Of a DNA stretch of 29,102 bases, positions 11,501 through 20,339 are shown in pieces. The notes beneath the pieces were generated by a model. The model did no database searches, was not told the DNA's origin, and saw nothing but the letters and a program-made list of their open reading frames with translations. The position numbers were made by a program, and so were the translations under genes. The stretch is from Phoronis ovalis (Eukaryota; Phoronida; Phoronidae): the NCBI GenBank assembly GCA_028565635.1, contig JAOXYB010036173.1, forward strand, positions 1-29,102. Direction: 5' to 3'. Each line of letters opens with the position of its first letter. Position 1 is the first letter of the stretch.

Positions 11501-13618
11501 GGTATAACACAGCAAGAGCTGAATTTTTGCTTTAAACTGTATAAAAGTATAAATGGCTACTTACCCATTCTGCTATTAGTTTTGAAGGTATAGTGTGAGT
11601 GGTTGGTCTGTTAGCAATTCATGTTTATATAAAAAACAAAAAATTAAGTACTTAAATAATATGTTTTGGTGGGTAGTGAGGTTTTTCAGCAGAATGACTT
11701 CTGTCCTCTTCTGTGTAAATAAAAGTGGGACAGTGCTCCCTAATTGTAGAACTTACCAGTATATTAGTAAATATTTTAGCATCTGTTTTGTAATTATCTC
11801 TAAGAATAATGTAGTAAATTCTAAGCTTTTAGTGATAAGGTTAATAAATAAATGTATGTTATAGGACCGTACTGGTGAAGCCAATATACCCATTGAAGAA
11901 GTTTATTGCAGTGAATATCCCACTTCAATTATCGATGTATCTAACCATGGAGTACGACAGTCACTGCCATGTCACGAGCATAAATTTCGAAGATACGAAA
12001 TACTCAAACAGGAAATAATAAATTTGTATACAGGCAACTCTAATGGCTATACATTTCATATAAGGTATAAAATCGGATTTGCCTTCTTACATTAGTAAAG
12101 CAGATATTGCCAAATCTGTAATGTGTTTGGTAAACTGATGAAAATAAATGTTTGCTATGGCAGTATTCAAGACTATCATATCAATTGTAATCATACTCTT
12201 AACAATTAGAAGCAGTAATATTAACTAATTTTGTTATCTTTTCTAATACATCAGATTCACTGTGAAGGTCATTACTCAATTGTAAAATTAATGTATTTTG
12301 CAGCATTTAAAAAGAAACGCATTCATTATGTGATTTTTTTTTCAGTGAAAAATTATTTCAACCTGCAGATTTCCCAGAAACTCTGATTAACAAATTGCTA
12401 AAAGAGGTATAATTACATTTTGTTCAATCTGAGTCATGATTTCATCTCATAAATATGGATATGAAATCCAATTGTTTCATTACACTGTCGCTGTGACTGA
12501 TTTGAAGAATGCTAAAAAATAAGTAATGTAGTGGTTAAATAAGCAGAAATAATTTCTTAGCAGTTTTACTTATTGTCATATTATAGAAGTTATTTATATA
12601 CTAGTAATGTGTAAATGTGTAGCCTTATATCCCATTAGGGATGAAGAGTAAATAATATGGATATGTGTAGTATGACACAGACGCAGCATATACTAGTATC
12701 TGTTTACACCAGTGTTATTGTAGAACAGTCACTGATGTAAATATTAATAAACTCTTTAGTTGCCGTGACAAAGAAATAGTTGTCGCTGCTAACAAAGCTT
12801 CAAGATAAATTGTCACAGCATGCTATTTTTAAATTTAAGTTTTCCAAAAATTTTGTAAACTGTTCTGTTAGGTTTAGGCAAGGTACAAATTCTTCAGGTT
12901 TTCACTGGATACTTTGTCACAAAGTCTTTATTTGAGACAACTGGCATTCATTAGATTAGAAAACTTATCCACGCATCATAATTGTCAATAAAAATGTTAT
13001 TTATCATCTATTCACATATTGTAGATATTACTTCTGCCACCTGAGGATGAAACGGTGCAGTCATACATCAATCTGTTTATGTTGCTATTGAAACGTAAAG
13101 CCATGACTTTTATATCATACATACATAATGAAACGTAAGTAACAGTTGTTACTTTATTATCAATATTGTGATTTACATATTTTGTCTGAAGGTTGTATGC
13201 GATGGAGGTCGTGCAAACGATGAAAAGCTACCTGCATTCAGTTCGCTTTTTGTGAATCACCTGTTTGCATTGACTTTCAATTAATTTCATTGTAAATTAT
13301 CATAATGCTAACCTGGGTGAATGGGAAATATTTCCAGCTTCTTGAAATGCACAGTTTTAACTTTCATTTGCAGTAAAAAGAACTCGCTTATTATGCAGAG
13401 GACTATGCAAATTTATTTTCAATTACAGGAATTATGGGAAACTTCCACTGAAAACACATAAGAAGACAATTCGTGATTATCTGTCATGTCCTTTAGATGG
13501 AGATTTTAGACTCATATTATCAGTAGCTGAAACATTTGAGCCAGGATTGTATGCTTACTTATATGGAGACCCAAAAGAAAAAAGTGATAAAATGAGAAAA
13601 ATTATTGACAATTTCTAA
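8598..13618 (+). CDS. C9orf72: C9orf72 orthologue (8 coding exons, ~790 aa) with large longin-domain insertion
   Basis: C9orf72 is a longin-DENN protein that works with SMCR8 and WDR41 in autophagy and lysosome regulation and acts on small GTPases. The exons are 8598-10040, 10307-10408, 10831-10980, 11385-11501, 11865-12064, 12346-12406, 13025-13134 and 13429-13618. All have GT-AG borders and phases that join into one frame of 790 codons. Conserved landmarks are FSWDNILGPKTVHMW (residues ~37-51), LNGEICKEW and PVTELSYYLSIQRP (end of exon 1), HIMTCGRSVVIGR (exon 3), CIQGLLK (exon 4), LPCHEHKFRRYE (exon 5), LLKRKAMTFISYI (exon 7) and SVAETFEPGLYAYLYG (exon 8). Residues ~52-386 are a Ser/Thr/Asn-rich, apparently disordered insertion with no counterpart in the 481-aa human protein, where about 12 residues join the same landmarks. 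The start is the first in-frame ATG; the frame stays open upstream to about 8457 without another ATG. A second homologous last exon follows at 14261. Confidence 0.93.
8751..9755 (+). other. serine-rich, low-complexity insertion within the C9orf72 longin region
   Basis: About 335 codons between the HMW landmark and the LLNYAATLILNGEI strand. It is rich in Ser, Thr, Asn, Asp and Glu, with runs such as SESFSSDLVSSDN, SNESSNTANSETSLLSNP and SQDSASIFSSD. It has no hydrophobic core pattern, which suggests an extended, probably phosphorylated, disordered loop. It stays in frame with both flanks and no intron consensus was noted at its edges, so it looks translated rather than removed as an intron. 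Confidence 0.7.
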
Positions 13619-14260
13619 ACACTGTGGAATTTTTAACAATCTGATCTTTCGTGGATTTATGCTGCATGCTATAAACTGATTACTTCTGGATTTTTACAAA
13701 TTGTAGGATTGGAAAAATTAACTGCAGCTAGTCCAGTGGCAGGATGAACTAATAATTATTATGATGATGATGTTTAAAAGATGTTTCCCTATCAATTGTA
13801 CTCTAGATGGATGCTGTGTATGTCAGAATGAACTCATGATCGTCTGCATTTTCTATGATTTGGCACTTGCAGGATATTCCAGAAATTATTTGGATGCATG
13901 TTGTAAAGGAATCAGTTGCAGTTATGAACTCCGATACTCTAGATTCCTGCTGCAATATTGATCCTTAATAACTTTCTTGCTGTTAATCAATCAAAGTACT
14001 GCTTAAATAGATCAATTTGCCTAGGTCAGGATGATAAGAGGAGCAAAGAATTCTTGTATTTCCATTCAATATAGCCATGCGCTAAGTTAAACCAAGAGGC
14101 TGTAACTGTAATGAAGACTCCGTTATTTCATATGGGACCAGACAAAATTGTAATAAGGTCACCTGACGATTTTTGTGAGCATATGCTTATAAGCCACAAC
14201 TAAACCATTTCCAGAAAGGTGTTTATTCAAGTACTGACTCATGCTTGTACATCTTTTCAG
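13619..14260 (+). other. 3' UTR of the proximal C9orf72 isoform / intron before the distal last exon
   Basis: Non-coding between the two alternative C9orf72 last exons. No AATAAA was seen within it; the nearest hexamer is at 14265-14270, just inside the distal exon. An open frame at 13761-13961 has no family resemblance or splice sites and is probably chance. Confidence 0.5.
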
Positions 14261-14393
14261 AAGTAATAAACAAAGTGGACAATTAAGTTTGAAGTCAGTT
14301 CAAAAACGCTTGGGACTAAATCAAGAAGGAGATTTTAAAATGATGATGTCAGTTGCTGACTTACTTTACCCTGGATCATATATGAAGGCATAA
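14261..14393 (+). CDS. C9orf72: alternative (duplicated) last coding exon of C9orf72
   Basis: A strong acceptor (ACATCTTTTCAG, ending 14260) is followed by an exon that accepts the same phase (2) as exon 8. It encodes 44 residues with stop TAA at 14391-14393. The peptide contains LSLKSVQKRLGLNQEGDFK and MMMSVADLLYPGSYMKA. It aligns with exon 8 (LPLKTHKK...DGDFRLILSVAETFEPGLYAY) and with the human C-terminus (FKSLRN...AEGDLNIIMALAEKIKPGLHS). Splicing exon 7 to this exon gives a 771-aa isoform lacking the charged tail DPKEKSDKMRKIIDNF. Intact frame, phase and acceptor suggest a usable alternative terminal exon rather than a relic, but transcript support is not visible here. Confidence 0.75.
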
Positions 14394-16767
14394 AGAAACA
14401 TGAAAATACTATTTAGACCTCCATTTAGCTTTGAAACACTGACATTTATACTTCAAATGTATATCTGCCGTAGATACTCATTTCTTGAAGCTTTTGAATG
14501 TCATAGGAATGATGGCACCCCTCACAATATCATTTCCAGTTGTTAGAGTGAAATTACTGGAGAAAAAGTGGGATAGTCTTTATATGGCAATATCTTGGAA
14601 ACAATGTCAATCAAATAATTTTTCCACGGGTTCAAATATTTTTACCCCGAGTACATCCTACAAAAGCAGAAAAGAAACGATGTGTGTCTTGCCAGGTAAT
14701 GCATTCTTGTTTTAGAAATGTTCACAATATCATGCTCGAAGCCTACAATGTATATATGATACAGCACACTGTATTGCCATTCAATTATCTGCCCATTCTA
14801 ACAGGCTTGAGGGAACACACAGAAAGTCGAGATCAAAATTAAATCAAAGTGAATTATTGAGAAAAATGGGTTTCTTCAATCCTTATTAACAGAAGAAAAA
14901 TTTGTTAATGTTTAGTTTAATTTGTCACCGTCTTATTATAAATGGAAAGAAAACATCCTCATGAGCAAAATTCCTTGGCTTAGTTAAAAAAAAAATGAGT
15001 AAAGAAAAGTGGTAAACCATATGCTAATTGTGCTATAAAACTGACAATATTTAGTATCGTACATTATTAGAAACATCACAATGAAGGTTTTTAGTAATTT
15101 TGTCTGTTTTTTGTTTAATCGTACAATTTGTCACATTTTCAAAAATATTTTTAAAAGTTTACCATAAAAATTTATGAAAAAAGACAATAAACTATAATTT
15201 GTTGTTCATTACACCTCCAAATTTCAAAATTGCTTTTTTAACTTCTGTAGTTATATATGTAGATATAACCAAATCATAAGAATAGACTAATTTTCTGCAG
15301 TAACGTTAGGTGTTATGATACTGTCAGGAAATAGCGTGCACTGTATCATATATAATGTTGCCAGTAATTTTACAGCAGATGGTGCTGAAATCGGACATTG
15401 TGTGAATGTCTTGCATATCTTTTATCCAGGTGTTAAGTATGCGAAAAGTGAACTCAAAGGTTACTAGTAACAGACAGAATGAAGTCTGCTATGTAAAATA
15501 TCTGTTTATGGTGCTACTGTATGTTTTATGATATACATCATGTATTTTGTACAAAGTCCATATTAATTATCTGTAAAATCTTGTTTTTAACCTTGTGTTA
15601 CGATTATAGTAGTAGTAGTAGTAGTTATACATTGTTAGACCTGGATACATGACCCTACAGCTTGCCTTGGGGTCGTGGATTTCTACTATCTCAAATAATC
15701 TTAACTTGTTTTAATGGTTATGGATCTTGGTATTTCTATTTAAATAAAGTTTTTTGGTATAAAAAGGGTCAGCCAGTTTGAGATAACAAAACCTATAGCC
15801 CTATCTCGGACTGGTATAACAGTGTCAAGGTGCATTGTACACATAAAACGTATTGCGTTGATTTTATGTTTATAATTTCTGTAAATGAAGAAAACTGATT
15901 TTGCTAATGTTCCATGTTTATGTGTCTAATTATTGTGGATAAATCTAACAAGTATTAGTAATGTTAGGGTGATGTTAATACATACATCAAGTTAAATTTT
16001 GGGTACTTAGTTGAATTGAAAGATTTTAGAAAATATTTTGTCAACTCTATCCGTCATGATCATGCTGTATCACATAATGGATAAGAAAAGTAAACTTTCA
16101 TAAGAAATGAGTACATAATTATACATTTACGTTTATCTTTTTATTTTTTCAAAACTATTGATGTCAGACACTTTTCACTACTTTACACGTTAACTAAAGA
16201 AAATGTGCTATGTCGGGTGGATTCAGGATTGCAAAAAAGGCTCTTCCTACTTGCTTAAATAGGATTCCTTTACAAACAAAATTTTTAAGGACTGTTCCGC
16301 TTTTAGTTGTACACAGGGGAAGAAGGCACTTTTTAGAAGACCCCATCACCCATTAGGTACTAATTTTTGTACACAAATGGATTATAAACCCACCACCCAT
16401 ATTTAATGTATCACTACATTTTATCTGTCCGATGAGCTACACTTAATATTTTAAAGGAACATTTTCTTATAATACTGGCATAGTGCATGTAAAGGTATAA
16501 CAAATACAGTCATCACTATAAATTAGTCTGTCTGATCGTTAAAAAAGCCTAAATAAAATGTTTGTACATTCATCTGAGTGTATAATAATTAAATATCTCA
16601 TTAACAATTGAGCTTAGATGGCACGCGAACAAGCTTTTTGTATGTGCTAGATGGCTTAGCAAATGCAATAATGTGGTATCCATGGATTTCACTTCCTAGA
16701 AACACGTGGGATGGATTGGGTTTGTTCACCATGCCACCTAGCACATGTAAATAACTTATGGTTAAGA
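14394..16767. other. 3' UTR and intergenic DNA between convergent C9orf72 and TWNK
   Basis: AT-rich, without a recognised gene. Possible poly(A) signals for C9orf72 are AATAAA at 15186-15191 and 15743-15748. There is a short AGT-repeat at 15607-15625 and a short imperfect hairpin at about 15778-15818. A short stretch near 14640-14700 reads FLPRVHP...KKRCVSC in one frame, faintly like the cysteine-rich C-terminus of piggyBac-type transposases. Confidence 0.5.
15607..15625. repeat. (AGT)n short tandem repeat
   Basis: Six AGT units in a row within the intergenic region downstream of C9orf72. No function inferred. Confidence 0.9.
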
Positions 16768-18765
16768 CTAGTTTTCATCACTTGCTGTATTGACTTCCTG
16801 GATTCTCGAGGCAAAACTAAGTGATTCTTTATCAAATATAAGTGGCATTAAGCCCAGCTCACCGTCGAAACGATTTTTCGTTATCTGGATATATTTCTTA
16901 CCCCGTGCAGATTTCAAACGAGTGTCTTGAAGAATTAAGATATTATCTGCTTCCTGGGAAGCTTTTGCGCTGCCAAATATTGATGATGTTGACAGTTCAT
17001 CATTATCGCGTTCTTTTCGAGGATGTATGACTAGTGTCACATGACAATTCATGTTAGTGGCAAACTTTCTAAATGAGGATATCAGTTGATCTTGTCGGAG
17101 AAATCGGTCAGCATACATTCTGTCAGCTTCGACACCCATCATAAATTGTAGGTTGTCCACTATCACATGACTGATATCATGAACATAAACAGCATGTGAC
17201 ATAGTTTCTGTGACTGTTCTGAGAGTTTCACTTCCATGGAAAGTCATGAAATACATTGGCAATTGCTCAAATCTGTCTGCCCAGTAATCATATTCATCTA
17301 AATGTTTAGATAAGTTCTTTTGTGCAAATTGTTGTAACATCATTTTCATTAAACGAACATTGTTAATTTCAAAACTACCCCACAATGTATTGACCCCTTG
17401 TAAGCAAAGATCGAGCGAATAATCGCTGATAAATGTCGTCTTTCCACATCCAGTTGGTCCTGTAAAAACGGTAAGCTCTCCTGTGCGGTGACCTTTTAGA
17501 ATTTCATTTAGCTGGGGATACCTCTTCCATTTAACACCAGACACTTGTTCTGCATGAGATAATTCATTTAGCACCTCTTCTCGGAGTTCCCTGAATGAAG
17601 TAATAGCAGCATGACCGACAGGTTTTGCTTGCTTAATAATTCTACCAATGTCCATGCCTTGTTTGAGAGCAGCAAGCGGGCTTGGTTGTAACTCACTAGG
17701 GCTGACTAGAGAGCATCGTTTACCACCAAGTTTATGTGCAAAGTGTTTCATAGCTTCCCAACATCGAATATCATTCCCAAACCATAAAATAATTCTCTTA
17801 AATTGTTCCAACATTGGCAATACTTCTTGCGGTAAGCTAGTTGTACCCCGTGGTAGTGCTAAAGCCATAACTTTAGCTGCTTGATTGACGGCCACAGCAT
17901 CTAAGTCTGTAGCAGTAATAACAACAGTACTTACTGCCTTTGTGATGGTATTCCATCCAAATAAACCTTTCACATCGTGCTTTGGGATACTTTTTTCTCG
18001 TATACATGTCTGGCCATCATCACTACTCAGTGTATAATCTTTTACTCCTTGTACTGTTTTGTCTAATCCAAATAATGGAAATAATAAAGACTGGCCATTC
18101 TCACTTATATGCACCCTATGTTTGTCTAGAGATGTGTCACTCAATTGTTCAATGCCCAACTGGTTTTTGATACTTTCACCATATTTATTGTCAGAAAAAC
18201 AAGAACCAGCCTCGTACAGATCTCTGGCTGATTTACATTCAGATAATGTGACATCCTCTTCTTCTGCATCAAAGAAACACAATGAACCAGGTCCTCTAGC
18301 TGGTTTATTACCTGATATAATAAGTTCAATATTCTGTTTTAGTTGTGACCAAGGCCCACATTTTCGACAACTGTGACACATAAAGAAACCAGTTGTTGTA
18401 TTTATGTACATTCTATCTAGCTCCGTTAATTTTAGCTGATGTTTTGTAAACTTTGGGCATGTAGTAATTAATGATGTATATCCTTGTTCATAGTTAATTT
18501 TGTGAGATAGTAAGAATTTCTTTATTTCGGACACCGGCACAAGAGTTGAGTCTTCCACAGACAATGTTCGAGTATGCCTCCTGTGAATTTTGTTTACATT
18601 TTGAAGGGCAAAGTTCTGCTGGTTGTTCAAAGCAGAACTGCTATTCTTCATTGATTTTAAAACTGTAACAGTTGCATGAAACTGTCTACCAAATGATTCC
18701 AGCGTTCTTGAAATCAGTGCATATAAATATCGTGGAGGAGCCTTTTCTTGAAGTATCTTCCACAT
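16768..18765 (-). CDS. TWNK: mitochondrial replicative DNA helicase Twinkle (intronless, 665 aa)
   Basis: Twinkle is the hexameric 5'-3' helicase of the mitochondrial nucleoid, related to phage T7 gp4. One uninterrupted frame of 665 aa runs from ATG at 18765 to TAG at 16768-16770; human is 684 aa. The N-terminus is basic and poor in acidic residues (MWKILQEKAPPRYLYALISR), fitting a mitochondrial presequence. Residues ~100-140 form a zinc-type region with C103, C130, C133 and C136. A TOPRIM-like primase-related region follows (TATDLDAVAVNQ, ~285-295; ALPRGTTSLP). The linker leads into the RecA-type helicase core: Walker A GPTGCGKT at 436-443, SFEINNVRL ~464-472, Walker B HVIVDNLQF ~533-541, VTLVIHPRK ~576-584, SIFGSAKASQEADN ~595-608 and KNRFDG ~630-635, which includes the expected arginine finger. 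The C-terminal tail after the core is short. It is divergent from UBE2U. Confidence 0.97.
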   Translation of the reverse strand: MWKILQEKAPPRYLYALISRTLESFGRQFHATVTVLKSMKNSSSALNNQQNFALQNVNKIHRRHTRTLSVEDSTLVPVSEIKKFLLSHKINYEQGYTSLITTCPKFTKHQLKLTELDRMYINTTTGFFMCHSCRKCGPWSQLKQNIELIISGNKPARGPGSLCFFDAEEEDVTLSECKSARDLYEAGSCFSDNKYGESIKNQLGIEQLSDTSLDKHRVHISENGQSLLFPLFGLDKTVQGVKDYTLSSDDGQTCIREKSIPKHDVKGLFGWNTITKAVSTVVITATDLDAVAVNQAAKVMALALPRGTTSLPQEVLPMLEQFKRIILWFGNDIRCWEAMKHFAHKLGGKRCSLVSPSELQPSPLAALKQGMDIGRIIKQAKPVGHAAITSFRELREEVLNELSHAEQVSGVKWKRYPQLNEILKGHRTGELTVFTGPTGCGKTTFISDYSLDLCLQGVNTLWGSFEINNVRLMKMMLQQFAQKNLSKHLDEYDYWADRFEQLPMYFMTFHGSETLRTVTETMSHAVYVHDISHVIVDNLQFMMGVEADRMYADRFLRQDQLISSFRKFATNMNCHVTLVIHPRKERDNDELSTSSIFGSAKASQEADNILILQDTRLKSARGKKYIQITKNRFDGELGLMPLIFDKESLSFASRIQEVNTASDEN

Positions 18766-19550
18766 GCTTGAATTTTAATACGTATTCCTGTAGAAATAAA
18801 AAATGTGTCAAATCTGCAATTCTAAAGGCAGTAATAATAAATCCGCAGCCACAAAAACACACATATCCAAAAAAACTGGAGGGTCAAGTGGTTTGAAATA
18901 GAATATATATATAGGCTAATCAAGATGTGTGATATCTCTAGATTTTTTACCTGCATTTATGAACTAACTGAGTTACTATAAGAAATTTTAGGCAGTAACT
19001 AAAAGCAGAAAAGCCCGAGACCCATGGACATGCTGGTGTATTCGTAGTCTTAACTATAGAGTATAGTGCACAAATCTATGCATGAAAGCAAGCCAGATTG
19101 TAAGAAATCAGTCCCTGAGAGGTGTTATTACATAAGAAAGTCCTCATTTTCTTGAGGGTATTAAAATTCTGGAAATACCATTGCTTAGGGTGTCATTTAA
19201 AATGCGGAACTGTCATGACTTCACCTTTTTCAACAGAGATAATTATGTCATAGTCATCGGCATCGGGTACCAGTCAAATTGCCAAATGAATTTTAGTCGT
19301 GAAAATGCCTAATCAAAAAGTATATCTACAAAATTTCAACTTCAATTGTGAGTCAGAGTAAATAATCACATTTTTTAAGCTTGTTAATATTGCCAAAATA
19401 AGTACAAATAAGCATTTTATGGATTTTATGTCCGGTTACCTCTTCTGTCCTCAACGAAAAGCATGTCGATCCAAAACACGGAACTCCCGCGTTCACAGAG
19501 GGCGCACCTGTTTGTTCATGCGCAACAAGCGGTTGTGAAGACTAACAAAG
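18766..19550. promoter_or_regulatory. shared upstream region of TWNK (-) and UBE2U (+), with CpG-rich promoter candidate
   Basis: On the minus strand, TTTTTTATTTCTACAG precedes position 18787, so TWNK probably has a 5' UTR intron ending just before its start codon. The most promoter-like part is about 19430-19550: it is CpG-rich, contains TCCGG and CCCGCG, and lies directly before an ATG in strong context at 19551. This suggests a TATA-less divergent promoter serving both genes. The remainder shows no gene. Confidence 0.4.
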
Positions 19551-19573
19551 ATGGCCAGAGAGTTGATAGAAAG
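19551..19573 (+). CDS. UBE2U: possible first coding exon of UBE2U (MARELIE-)
   Basis: ATG in an excellent start context (acaaagATGG) opens a seven-codon exon MARELIE plus AG, ending at a donor AAAG|GTGATG. Its phase 2 matches an acceptor TTTTTAAG|GATG at 20338, so the joined reading MARELIER-MYSRAHLLIERD is in frame with UBE2U. If used, it adds eight residues before the conserved start. If not, translation starts at 20340 and this stretch is promoter or 5' UTR. Confidence 0.45.
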
Positions 19574-20338
19574 GTGATGCAGATCTCATATCTGTGATAT
19601 ATTCCAGTGAGAATATGCATTTGAGGACAGTTCTATGTGATTTTCTAACAGTCAATGTACATTAGGTGAGCAAGGAACAAAAAAGCTGCGTAGAGACACT
19701 TACAATACTAGGGAATTCCCGTGACAGATTTGTATTTCTGTTTAGAATTTACAAGTAATCGGAAATATGCATGCCCCTTTTCCAGCTTAGTTAGAGAAGA
19801 GTAGCATTAAACCGGGTCATGTACTTTTTAGTATCCAGATATCTACAGCCTTGCTAGCCGAGGGGGCACTCTCATTCAAAGTGACTGTATATCTGTGCCG
19901 CGCCATGCACTGATGGCCCCCCCCCCCTTAATTTTTTCATCCAAACTTTAAATCCATGGGATGTGTTTATTTAACAATTTTCATCATGATTCATGGGATG
20001 GTATTTTGCAAATGTCTTTTTTACCATGGGGTATATATATTTTTAATAAATAACTATTACTAATGGTTTATTTATTAAAATTGTTTCTGTTGATATCTTT
20101 GACCATTAAGGGGGTAGGGGGGCACTCACGCAGTTAAGCTTTTGAAGCATAAAGCATACATTGGCTGTGCAGTGCCTGAGTTCTGTTGCATTTCATTCAT
20201 AGTCTAATGTTTTTGATTATACAGTATAATTTTAAAATAAATAATTTAAAATTAAATGATACTGGTTATAATAGAGATGATTGTTCATGCATGCTTAATT
20301 TTTGTATTACAGTTATAAAAAACACAACAATTTTTAAG
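19574..20338 (+). other. probable UBE2U intron 1, containing repetitive G/C-run sequence
   Basis: Non-coding. It contains an 11-base C run at 19917-19927 and two similarly oriented GGGGGCACTC-type segments (near 19862 and 20117) surrounding AT-rich sequence. C-run and G-run pieces (CCCCCTTAA near 19922 and TTAAGGGGG near 20108) lie in inverted orientation. This looks like a diverged repeat of unknown class. Confidence 0.4.
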
Positions 20339-20339
20339 G

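Noticed and set aside
16842-18376. Several open frames on the plus strand opposite TWNK
   Set aside because: They are antisense shadows of a strongly conserved coding gene.
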